NCBI GenBank assembly: GCA_963555705.1
Contig: OY743190.1
Location: 16,685,491-16,749,490, forward strand
Reading direction: 5' to 3'
Length of the DNA stretch: 64,000 bases
DNA from: Ligustrum vulgare
Lineage: Eukaryota; Streptophyta; Magnoliopsida; Lamiales; Oleaceae
In this document: piece by piece, positions 23,503-35,910 of the stretch
Position numbering within the stretch: the stretch's first letter is position 1
How the letters are laid out: the number at the start of each line of letters is the position of its first letter
Translations under genes and position numbers: made by a program
The notes under the pieces: generated by a model
What the model was told of the DNA's origin: nothing
Seen by the model: only the letters and a program-made list of their open reading frames with translations
The model's database searches: none

Positions 23503-25845
23503 TATGTTCGTGGAATTCTGGTCGTTCGGGGATGCTTTTGAATATATAAACTAGGGCCGTCTGCAGTCCAGCTGCTCGTAAGGGATGTAGTTCATTTATT
23601 TGAATTCTTATGGCTCGTTCGATTTAGTTTTCAAATTTGAACTCACTAATATTGTATGTTTGATGTAGATTGCAAGAGTCAATAGGAGTCGAAGCAGGAT
23701 CTACAGTTTCACGAATAGTGGTAAAGGTAACAACAGGTTGGAGCAGTTAATGAACTTTTATGATTCAGAGTAAAAGTAGTTCGTAAAATTTAATGATCTG
23801 GTATTGCGATAAATTAATTAATCTATAGTTCATTTTTATTTTCTTTAAAATATTTTCTTAGATTTGGTTGACAATGATTGTATGTATTGATTGCAGATGC
23901 CGAGCTCGTAAAATACCGGTCTTTCGGGATATTTTTGCTGTGGACACTTGAACCGTCAACAACCTAGCTTCCTATAAGGGAAGTACTTCGTTTAGTTAAA
24001 TGTTTATGACCAGTTCGATTTAGTTTTAAGTTTAGAATTTTATTACTATTGTATGTTTGATGTAGATTACCTGAGTTAATAGGAGTTAGAGTAGGAGTTG
24101 AAGTGAGTGGTAACTTTTAATAGAGTAGGGTTAGTGCTAGTAGCAGGCAAGTCACGGTAGTAGTTAGAGCCGAAGTTGGAGTTGAAGAGAGTAATAATTT
24201 TTTTAAGAGTAGGTGTAGGTGTAGGTCTAGGAGTAGGTAAGTTATAGTCGAAGTAAGAGTCGAAGTAGGCGGCACTAAGTTTCACGAATGGGGTAAGGGT
24301 AACAACAATAGGTAGGAGCAGCTCCTAAAATTTCATAAGTAGAAGTAAGAATAGTGTATGAAATTTCATGTTTTTGTGTTGCTATATATTTATTATTATT
24401 GTACAGTTTACCACAGTTTTCTTTAAAATATTTACAAAGATTTGTTTGGGAATGATTGCAGAAGCTATGTTCGTTGAATTCTGGTCGTTAGGGGATAATA
24501 TATAAACCAGGGCCGTCTGCAATCCAGCTCCATGTAAGTAGTTCATTTATTTAAATTCTTATGGTTCGTTCGATTTAGTTTTCAAATTTGAACTCATTAA
24601 TATTGTATGTTTGATGTAGATTGCAAGAGTTAATTGGAGTCGGAGCATGAGTCGAAGTAGGGTCTACAGTTTCACGAATAGGGGTAAGAGTAACAATAGG
24701 TTTGAGCAGTTAATGAACTTTTATGATTCAGAGTAAAAGATGTTTATAAAATTTAATGATTTGGTATTGCGATAAATCAATTAATCTATAGTTTATTTTT
24801 GTTTTCTTTAATATATTTTTTAAGATTTGGTTGACAATGATTGTTTGTATTGATTGCAGAAGCCGAGCTCGTAAAATACTGGTCTTTTGGGATGCTTTTG
24901 ACTCTGGACACTTGGACCGTCGACAACCTAGCTGCCTATAAGGGACGTACTTCGTTTGGTTAAATGTTTATTTCGAGTTCGATTTAGTTTTAAGTTTAGA
25001 ATTTTATTATTACTGTATGTTTGATGTTTGAGTTGATAGGAGTTAGAGTAGGAGTTGAAGTGAGTGATAGCTTTTAATAGAGTAGGGTTAGTACTCGGAG
25101 TAGGCAAGTCACGTTGGAAGCTAGAGTCGAAGTCGGAGTTGAAGAGAGTAATAATTTTTTTAAGAGTAAGGGTAGGTCTAGGAGTAGGTGAGTCATGGTA
25201 GGAGTAAGAGGCGAAGTAGGCACTAAAATTTCACGATTAGGTTAATGGTAACAATAGGTAGGAGCAGCTCCGAAAATTTCATGAGTAGATGTAGGGGTCG
25301 TGTATGAAATTTCATGTTTTTGTATTGCTATATATTTATTATTCTATAATTTACTACAGTTTTCTTTAAAATATTTGTCAAGATTTGCTTGGGAATGATT
25401 GTTGTTAATGATTGCAGAAGCTATGTTCGTGGAATTCTGCTCTTTTGGGGATGCTTATGATTATATTCGCTTGGACCTTCCGCAATCCAGCCGCTCGGAG
25501 GGGAAGTTGTTTGTTTATTTAAATTCTTATGGCTTGTTCGATTTAGTTTCAATTTTTAATTCATTATTATTTTATGTTTGATATAGATTGCAAGAGTTAA
25601 TAGGAGTAGGAGTCGAAGTAGGGACTACGGTTCACGAATTAGGGTAAGAGTTACAATAGATAGAAGCAGTTAATGGAATTTTATGATTCGAATTAAGAGT
25701 ACTCTGCGAAATTTAATGATTTGGTAGTGCGATAAATTTTTTGTGTCGCTGTGTATTTATTATCATTGTATAATTTACTACTGTTTTCTTTAAAATATTT
25801 ACAAATAGTTGTTTGAGAATAATTATTTTTATTGATTGCCGAAGC
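23503..25845 (+). repeat. Unit 11, 2343 bp (12-bp deletion in A)
   Basis: Short-A form with no other marker noticed. Confidence 0.95.
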
Positions 25846-28188
25846 TATGTTCGTGGAATTCTGGTCGTTCGGGGATGCTTTTGAATATATAAACTAGGGC
25901 CGTCTGCAGTCCAGCTGCTCGTAAGGGATGTAGTTCATTTATTTGAATTCTTATGGCTCGTTCGATTTAGTTTTCAAATTTGAACTCACTAATATTGTAT
26001 GTTTGATGTAGATTGCAAGAGTCAATAGGAGTCGAAGCAGGATCTACAGTTTCACGAATAGTGGTAAAGGTAACAACAGGTTGGAGCAGTTAATGAACTT
26101 TTATGATTCAGAGTAAAAGTAGTTCGTAAAATTTAATGATCTGGTATTGCGATAAATTAATTAATCTATAGTTCATTTTTATTTTCTTTAAAATATTTTC
26201 TTAGATTTGGTTGACAATGATTGTATGTATTGATTGCAGATGCCGAGCTCGTAAAATACCGGTCTTTCGGGATATTTTTGCTGTGGACACTTGAACCGTC
26301 AACAACCTAGCTTCCTATAAGGGAAGTACTTCGTTTAGTTAAATGTTTATGACCAGTTCGATTCAGTTTTAAGTTTAGAATTTTATTACTATTGTATGTT
26401 TGATGTAGATTACCTGAGTTAATAGGAGTTAGAGTAGGAGTTGAAGTGAGTGGTAACTTTTAATAGAGTAGGGTTAGTGCTAGTAGCAGGCAAGTCACGG
26501 TAGTAGTTAGAGCCGAAGTTGGAGTTGAAGAGAGTAATAATTTTTTTAAGAGTAGGTGTAGGTGTAGGTCTAGGAGTAGGTAAGTTATAGTCGAAGTAAG
26601 AGTCGAAGTAGGCGGCACTAAGTTTCACGAATGGGGTAAGGGTAACAACAATAGGTAGGAGCAGCTCCTAAAATTTCATAAGTAGAAGTAAGAATAGTGT
26701 ATGAAATTTCATGTTTTTGTGTTGCTATATATTTATTATTATTGTACAGTTTACCACAGTTTTCTTTAAAATATTTACAAAGATTTGTTTGGGAATGATT
26801 GCAGAAGCTATGTTCGTTGAATTCTGGTCGTTAGGGGATAATATATAAACCAGGGCCGTCTGCAATCCAGCTCCATGTAAGTAGTTCATTTATTTAAATT
26901 CTTATGGTTCGTTCGATTTAGTTTTCAAATTTGAACTCATTAATATTGTATGTTTGATGTAGATTGCAAGAGTTAATTGGAGTCGGAGCATGAGTCGAAG
27001 TAGGGTCTACAGTTTCACGAATAGGGGTAAGAGTAACAATAGGTTTGAGCAGTTAATGAACTTTTATGATTCAGAGTAAAAGATGTTTATAAAATCTAAT
27101 GATTTGGTATTGCGATAAATCAATTAATCTATAGTTTATTTTTGTTTTCTTTGATATATTTTTTAAGATTTGGTTGACAATGATTGTTTGTATTGATTGC
27201 AGAAGCCGAGCTCGTAAAATACTGGTCTTTTGGGATGCTTTTGACTCTGGACACTTGGACCGTCGACAACCTAGCTGCCTATAAGGGACGTACTTCGTTT
27301 GGTTAAATGTTTATTTCGAGTTCGATTTAGTTTTAAGTTTAGAATTTTATTATTACTGTATGTTTGATGTTTGAGTTGATAGGAGTTAGAGTAGGAGTTG
27401 AAGTGAGTGATAGCTTTTAATAGAGTAGGGTTAGTACTCGGAGTAGGCAAGTCACGTTGGAAGCTAGAGTCGAAGTCGGAGTTGAAGAGAGTAATAATTT
27501 TTTTAAGAGTAAGGGTAGGTCTAGGAGTAGGTGAGTCATGGTAGGAGTAAGAGGCGAAGTAGGCACTAAAATTTCACGATTAGGTTAATGGTAACAATAG
27601 GTAGGAGCAGCTCCGAAAATTTCATGAGTAGATGTAGGGGTCGTGTATGAAATTTCATGTTTTTGTATTGCTATATATTTATTATTCTATAATTTACTAC
27701 AGTTTTCTTTAAAATATTTGTCAAGATTTGCTTGGGAATGATTGTTGTTAATGATTGCAGAAGCTATGTTCGTGGAATTCTGCTCTTTTGGGGATGCTTA
27801 TGATTATATTCGCTTGGACCTTCCGCAATCCAGCCGCTCGGAGGGGAAGTTGTTTGTTTATTTAAATTCTTATGGCTTGTTCGATTTAGTTTCAATTTTT
27901 AATTCATTATTATTTTATGTTTGATATAGATTGCAAGAGTTAATAGGAGTAGGAGTCGAAGTAGGGACTACGGTTCACGAATTAGGGTAAGAGTTACAAT
28001 AGATAGAAGCAGTTAATGGAATTTTATGATTCGAATTAAGAGTACTCTGCGAAATTTAATGATTTGGTAGTGCGATAAATTTTTTGTGTCGCTGTGTATT
28101 TATTATCATTGTATAATTTACTACTGTTTTCTTTAAAATATTTACAAATAGTTGTTTGAGAATAATTATTTTTATTGATTGCCGAAGC
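25846..28188 (+). repeat. Unit 12, 2343 bp (12-bp deletion in A)
   Basis: Short-A form with gttcgattcag in B, as in unit 8. It has two private changes in C, aaaatctaat and ctttgatata. Confidence 0.95.
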
Positions 28189-28857
28189 TATGTTCGTGGA
28201 ATTCTGGTCGTTCGGGGATGCTTTTGAATATATAAACTAGGGCCGTCTGCAGTCCAGCTGCTCGTAAGGGATGTAGTTCATTTATTTGAATTCTTATGGC
28301 TCGTTCGATTTAGTTTTCAAATTTGAACTCACTAATATTGTATGTTTGATGTAGATTGCAAGAGTCAATAGGAGTCGGAGCATGATCTACAGTTTCACGA
28401 ATAGTGGTAAAGGTAACAACAGGTTGGAGCAGTTAATGAACTTTTATGATTCAGAGTAAAAGTAGTTCGTAAAATTTAATGATCTGGTATTGCGATAAAT
28501 TAATTAATCTATAGTTCATTTTTATTTTCTTTAAAATATTTTCTTAGATTTGGTTGACAATGATTGTATGTATTGATTGCAGATGCCGAGCTCGTAAAAT
28601 ACCGGTCTTTCGGGATATTTTTGCTGTGGACACTTGAACCGTCAACAACCTAGCTGTAAGAGTTACAATAGATAGAAGCAGTTAATGGAATTTTATGATT
28701 CGAATTAAGAGTACTCTGCGAAATTTAATGATTTGGTAGTGCGATAAATTTTTTGTGTCGCTGTGTATTTATTATCATTGTATAATTTACTACTGTTTTC
28801 TTTAAAATATTTACAAATAGTTGTTTGAGAATAATTATTTTTATTGATTGCCGAAGC
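28189..28857 (+). repeat. Unit 13, truncated to 669 bp by an internal deletion
   Basis: A is present with its own 12-bp deletion at another position (gagcatgatctac). B runs to ...caacaacctagct at 28655 and then joins directly to gtaagagttacaatag of monomer E at 28656. Compared with a full unit, positions 480-2153 (1,674 bp) are missing, which removes the rest of B, all of C and D, and the first half of E. There is essentially no shared sequence at the join, which suggests end joining over homologous exchange, or an assembly error. The array continues in register afterwards. Confidence 0.93.
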
Positions 28858-31212
28858 TATGTTCGTGGAATTCTGGTCGTTCGGGGATGCTTTTGAATAT
28901 ATAAACTAGGGCCGTCTGCAGTCCAGCTGCTCGTAAGGGATGTAGTTCATTTATTTGAATTCTTATGGCTCGTTCGATTTAGTTTTCAAATTTGAACTCA
29001 CTAATATTGTATGTTTGATGTAGATTGCAAGAGTCAATAGGAGTCGGAGCATGAGTCGAAGCAGAATCTACAGTTTCACGAATAGTGGTAAAGGTAACAA
29101 CAGGTTGGAGCAGTTAATGAACTTTTATGATTCAGAGTAAAAGTAGTTCGTAAAATTTAATGATCTGGTATTGCGATAAATTAATTAATCTATAGTTCAT
29201 TTTTATTTTCTTTAAAATATTTTCTTAGATTTGGTTGACAATGATTGTATGTATTGATTGCAGATGCCGAGCTCGTAAAATACCGGTCTTTCGGGATATT
29301 TTTGCTGTGGACACTTGAACCGTCAACAACCTAGCTTCCTATAAGGGAAGTACTTCGTTTAGTTAAATGTTTATGACCAGTTCGATTTAGTTTTAAGTTT
29401 AGAATTTTATTACTATTGTATGTTTGATGTAGATTACCTGAGTTAATAGGAGTTAGAGTAGGAGTTGAAGTGAGTGATAACTTTTAATAGAGTAGGGTTA
29501 GTGCTAGTAGCAGGCAAGTCACGGTAGTAGTTAGAGCCGAAGTTGGAGTTGAAGAGAGTAATAATTTTTTTAAGAGTAGGTGTAGGTGTAGGTCTAGGAG
29601 TAGGTAAGTTATAGTCGAAGTAAGAGTCGAAGTAGGCGGCACTAAGTTTCACGAATGGGGTAAGGGTAACAACAATAGGTAGGAGCAGCTCCTAAAATTT
29701 CATAAGTAGAAGTAAGAATAGTGTATGAAATTTCATGTTTTTGTGTTGCTATATATTTATTATTATTGTACAGTTTACCACAGTTTTCTTTAAAATATTT
29801 ACAAAGATTTGTTTGGGAATGATTGCAGAAGCTATGTTCGTTGAATTCTGGTCGTTAGGGGATAATATATAAACCAGGGCCGTCTGCAATCCAGCTCCAT
29901 GTAAGTAGTTCATTTATTTAAATTCTTATGGTTCGTTCGATTTAGTTTTCAAATTTGAACTCATTAATATTGTATGTTTGATGTAGATTGCAAGAGTTAA
30001 TTGGAGTCGGAGCATGAGTCGAAGTAGGGTCTACAGTTTCACGAATAGGGGTAAGAGTAACAATAGGTTTGAGCAGTTAATGAACTTTTATGATTCAGAG
30101 TAAAAGATGTTTATAAAATTTAATGATTTGGTATTGCGATAAATCAATTAATCTATAGTTTATTTTTGTTTTCTTTAATATATTTTTTAAGATTTGGTTG
30201 ACAATGATTGTTTGTATTGATTGCAGAAGCCGAGCTCGTAAAATACTGGTCTTTTGGGATGCTTTTGACTCTGGACACTTGGACCGTCGACAACCTAGCT
30301 GCCTATAAGGGACGTACTTCGTTTGGTTAAATGTTTATTTCGAGTTCGATTTAGTTTTAAGTTTAGAATTTTATTATTACTGTATGTTTGATGTTTGAGT
30401 TGATAGGAGTTAGAGTAGGAGTTGAAGTGAGTGATAGCTTTTAATAGAGTAGGTTTAGTACTCGGAGTAGGCAAGTCACGTTGGAAGCTAGAGTCGAAGT
30501 CGGAGTTGAAGAGAGTAATAATTTTTTTAAGAGTAAGGGTAGGTCTAGGAGTAGGTGAGTCATGGTAGGAGTAAGAGGCGAAGTAGGCACTAAAATTTCA
30601 CGATTAGGTTAATGGTAACAATAGGTAGGAGCAGCTCCGAAAATTTCATGAGTAGATGTAGGGGTCGTGTATGAAATTTCATGTTTTTGTATTGCTATAT
30701 ATTTATTATTCTATAATTTACTACAGTTTTCTTTAAAATATTTGTCAAGATTTGCTTGGGAATGATTGTTGTTAATGATTGCAGAAGCTATGTTCGTGGA
30801 ATTCTGCTCTTTTGGGGATGCTTATGATTATATTCGCTTGGAACTTCCGCAATCCAGCTGCTCGGAGGGGAAGTTGTTTGTTTATTTAAATTCTTATGGC
30901 TTGTTCGATTTAGTTTCAATTTTTAATTCATTATTATTTTATGTTTGATATAGATTGCAAGAGTTAATAGGAGTAGGAGTCGAAGTAGGGACTACGGTTC
31001 ACGAATTAGGGTAAGAGTTACAATAGATAGAAGCAGTTAATGGAATTTTATGATTCGAATTAAGAGTACTCTGCGAAATTTAATGATTTGGTAGTGCGAT
31101 AAATTTTTTGTGTCGCTGTGTATTTATTATCATTGTATAATTTACTACTGTTTTCTTTAAAATATTTACAAATAGTTGTTTGAGAATAATTATTTTTATT
31201 GATTGCCGAAGC
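28858..31212 (+). repeat. Unit 14, 2355 bp
   Basis: Carries the same rare variant set as unit 1: gcagaatctac in A, gtgataac in B, aggtttagtac in D and the LEL/SSCS form of E. It lacks unit 1's private change, aatattatctt in the A tail. Confidence 0.95.
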
Positions 31213-33567
31213 TATGTTCGTGGAATTCTGGTCGTTCGGGGATGCTTTTGAATATATAAACTAGGGCCGTCTGCAGTCCAGCTGCTCGTAAGGGATGTAG
31301 TTCATTTATTTGAATTCTTATGGCTCGTTCGATTTAGTTTTCAAATTTGAACTCACTAATATTGTATGTTTGATGTAGATTGCAAGAGTCAATAGGAGTC
31401 GGAGCATGAGTCGAAGCAGAATCTACAGTTTCACGAATAGTGGTAAAGGTAACAACAGGTTGGAGCAGTTAATGAACTTTTATGATTCAGAGTAAAAGTA
31501 GTTCGTAAAATTTAATGATCTGGTATTGCGATAAATTAATTAATCTATAGTTCATTTTTATTTTCTTTAAAATATTTTCTTAGATTTGGTTGACAATGAT
31601 TGTATGTATTGATTGCAGATGCCGAGCTCGTAAAATACCGGTCTTTCGGGATATTTTTGCTGTGGACACTTGAACCGTCAACAACCTAGCTTCCTATAAG
31701 GGAAGTACTTCGTTTAGTTAAATGTTTATGACCAGTTCGATTTAGTTTTAAGTTTAGAATTTTATTACTATTGTATGTTTGATGTAGATTACCTGAGTTA
31801 ATAGGAGTTAGAGTAGGAGTTGAAGTGAGTGATAACTTTTAATAGAGTAGGGTTAGTGCTAGTAGCAGGCAAGTCACGGTAGTAGTTAGAGCCGAAGTTG
31901 GAGTTGAAGAGAGTAATAATTTTTTTAAGAGTAGGTGTAGGTGTAGGTCTAGGAGTAGGTAAGTTATAGTCGAAGTAAGAGTCGAAGTAGGCGGCACTAA
32001 GTTTCACGAATGGGGTAAGGGTAACAACAATAGGTAGGAGCAGCTCCTAAAATTTCATAAGTAGAAGTAAGAATAGTGTATGAAATTTCATGTTTTTGTG
32101 TTGCTATATATTTATTATTATTGTACAGTTTACCACAGTTTTCTTTAAAATATTTACAAAGATTTGTTTGGGAATGATTGCAGAAGCTATGTTCGTTGAA
32201 TTCTGGTCGTTAGGGGATAATATATAAACCAGGGCCGTCTGCAATCCAGCTCCATGTAAGTAGTTCATTTATTTAAATTCTTATGGTTCGTTCGATTTAG
32301 TTTTCAAATTTGAACTCATTAATATTGTATGTTTGATGTAGATTGCAAGAGTTAATTGGAGTCGGAGCATGAGTCGAAGTAGGGTCTACAGTTTCACGAA
32401 TAGGGGTAAGAGTAACAATAGGTTTGAGCAGTTAATGAACTTTTATGATTCAGAGTAAAAGATGTTTATAAAATTTAATGATTTGGTATTGCGATAAATC
32501 AATTAATCTATAGTTTATTTTTGTTTTCTTTAATATATTTTTTAAGATTTGGTTGACAATGATTGTTTGTATTGATTGCAGAAGCCGAGCTCGTAAAATA
32601 CTGGTCTTTTGGGATGCTTTTGACTCTGGACACTTGGACCGTCGACAACCTAGCTGCCTATAAGGGACGTACTTCGTTTGGTTAAATGTTTATTTCGAGT
32701 TCGATTTAGTTTTAAGTTTAGAATTTTATTATTACTGTATGTTTGATGTTTGAGTTGATAGGAGTTAGAGTAGGAGTTGAAGTGAGTGATAGCTTTTAAT
32801 AGAGTAGGGTTAGTACTCGGAGTAGGCAAGTCACGTTGGAAGCTAGAGTCGAAGTCGGAGTTGAAGAGAGTAATAATTTTTTTAAGAGTAAGGGTAGGTC
32901 TAGGAGTAGGTGAGTCATGGTAGGAGTAAGAGGCGAAGTAGGCACTAAAATTTCACGATTAGGTTAATGGTAACAATAGGTAGGAGCAGCTCCGAAAATT
33001 TCATGAGTAGATGTAGGGGTCGTGTATGAAATTTCATGTTTTTGTATTGCTATATATTTATTATTCTATAATTTACTACAGTTTTCTTTAAAATATTTGT
33101 CAAGATTTGCTTGGGAATGATTGTTGTTAATGATTGCAGAAGCTATGTTCGTGGAATTCTGCTCTTTTGGGGATGCTTATGATTATATTCGCTTGGACCT
33201 TCCGCAATCCAGCCGCTCGGAGGGGAAGTTGTTTGTTTATTTAAATTCTTATGGCTTGTTCGATTTAGTTTCAATTTTTAATTCATTATTATTTTATGTT
33301 TGATATAGATTGCAAGAGTTAATAGGAGTAGGAGTCGAAGTAGGGACTACGGTTCACGAATTAGGGTAAGAGTTACAATAGATAGAAGCAGTTAATGGAA
33401 TTTTATGATTCGAATTAAGAGTACTCTGCGAAATTTAATGATTTGGTAGTGCGATAAATTTTTTGTGTCGCTGTGTATTTATTATCATTGTATAATTTAC
33501 TACTGTTTTCTTTAAAATATTTACAAATAGTTGTTTGAGAATAATTATTTTTATTGATTGCCGAAGC
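31213..33567 (+). repeat. Unit 15, 2355 bp
   Basis: A and B resemble unit 14 (gcagaatctac, gtgataac), but D and E are of the common type (agggttagtac, LDL/SSRS). This mosaic fits exchange or conversion within a unit. Confidence 0.95.
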
Positions 33568-35910
33568 TATGTTCGTGGAATTCTGGTCGTTCGGGGATGC
33601 TTTTGAATATATAAACTAGGGCCGTCTGCAGTCCAGCTGCTCGTAAGGGATGTAGTTCATTTATTTGAATTCTTATGGCTCGTTCGATTTAGTTTTCAAA
33701 TTTGAACTCACTAATATTGTATGTTTGATGTAGATTGCAAGAGTCAATAGGAGTCGGAGCATGAGTCGAAGCAGGATCTACAGTTTCACGAATAGTGGTA
33801 AAGGTAACAACAGGTTGGAGCAGTTAATGAACTTTTATGATTCAGAGTAAAAGTAGTTCGTAAAATTTAATGATCTGGTATTGCGATAAATTAATTAATC
33901 TATAGTTCATTTTTATTTTCTTTAAAATATTTTCTTAGATTTGGTTGACAATGATTGTATGTATTGATTGCAGATGCCGAGCTCGTAAAATATCGGTCTT
34001 TCGGGATATTTTTGCTGTGGACACTTGAACCGTCAACAACCTAGCTTCCTATAAGGGAAGTACTTCGTTTAGTTAAATGTTTATGACCAGTTCGATTTAG
34101 TTTTAAGTTTAGAATTTTATTACTATTGTATGTTTGATGTAGATTACCTGAGTTAATAGGAGTTAGAGTAGGAGTTGAAGTGAGTGGTAACTTTTAATAG
34201 AGTAGGGTTAGTGCTAGTAGCAGGCAAGTCACGGTAGTAGTTAGAGCCGAAGTTGGAGTTGAAGAGAGTAATAATTTTTTTAAGAGTAGGTGTAGGTGTA
34301 GGTCTAGGAGTAGGTAAGTTATAGTCGAAGTAGGCGGCACTAAGTTTCACGAATGGGGTAAGGGTAACAACAATAGGTAGGAGCAGCTCCTAAAATTTCA
34401 TAAGTAGAAGTAAGAATAGTGTATGAAATTTCATGTTTTTGTGTTGCTATATATTTATTATTATTGTACAGTTTACCACAGTTTTCTTTAAAATATTTAC
34501 AAAGATTTGTTTGGGAATGATTGCAGAAGCTATGTTCGTTGAATTCTGGTCGTTAGGGGATAATATATAAACCAGGGCCGTCTGCAATCCAGCTCCATGT
34601 AAGTAGTTCATTTATTTAAATTCTTATGGTTCGTTCGATTTAGTTTTCAAATTTGAACTCATTAATATTGTATGTTTGATGTAGATTGCAAGAGTTAATT
34701 GGAGTCGGAGCATGAGTCGAAGTAGGGTCTACAGTTTCACGAATAGGGGTAAGAGTAACAATAGGTTTGAGCAGTTAATGAACTTTTATGATTCAGAGTA
34801 AAAGATGTTTATAAAATTTAATGATTTGGTATTGCGATAAATCAATTAATCTATAGTTTATTTTTGTTTTCTTTAATATATTTTTTAAGATTTGGTTGAC
34901 AATGATTGTTTGTATTGATTGCAGAAGCCGAGCTCGTAAAATACTGGTCTTTTGGGATGCTTTTGACTCTGGACACTTGGACCGTCGACAACCTAGCTGC
35001 CTATAAGGGACGTACTTCGTTTGGTTAAATGTTTATTTCGAGTTCGATTTAGTTTTAAGTTTAGAATTTTATTATTACTGTATGTTTGATGTTTGAGTTG
35101 ATAGGAGTTAGAGTAGGAGTTGAAGTGAGTGATAGCTTTTAATAGAGTAGGGTTAGTACTCGGAGTAGGCAAGTCACGTTGGAAGCTAGAGTCGAAGTCG
35201 GAGTTGAAGAGAGTAATAATTTTTTTAAGAGTAAGGGTAGGTCTAGGAGTAGGTGAGTCATGGTAGGAGTAAGAGGCGAAGTAGGCACTAAAATTTCACG
35301 ATTAGGTTAATGGTAACAATAGGTAGGAGCAGCTCCGAAAATTTCATGAGTAGATGTAGGGGTCGTGTATGAAATTTCATGTTTTTGTATTGCTATATAT
35401 TTATTATTCTATAATTTACTACAGTTTTCTTTAAAATATTTGTCAAGATTTGCTTGGGAATGATTGTTGTTAATGATTGCAGAAGCTATGTTCGTGGAAT
35501 TCTGCTCTTTTGGGGATGCTTATGATTATATTCGCTTGGACCTTCCGCAATCCAGCCGCTCGGAGGGGAAGTTGTTTGTTTATTTAAATTCTTATGGCTT
35601 GTTCGATTTAGTTTCAATTTTTAATTCATTATTATTTTATGTTTGATATAGATTGCAAGAGTTAATAGGAGTAGGAGTCGAAGTAGGGACTACGGTTCAC
35701 GAATTAGGGTAAGAGTTACAATAGATAGAAGCAGTTAATGGAATTTTATGATTCGAATTAAGAGTACTCTGCGAAATTTAATGATTTGGTAGTGCGATAA
35801 ATTTTTTGTGTCGCTGTGTATTTATTATCATTGTATAATTTACTACTGTTTTCTTTAAAATATTTACAAATAGTTGTTTGAGAATAATTATTTTTATTGA
35901 TTGCCGAAGC
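33568..35910 (+). repeat. Unit 16, 2343 bp (12-bp deletion in B)
   Basis: Same B deletion and aaaatatcgg variant as unit 10, at an offset of 12,408 bp. Confidence 0.95.
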
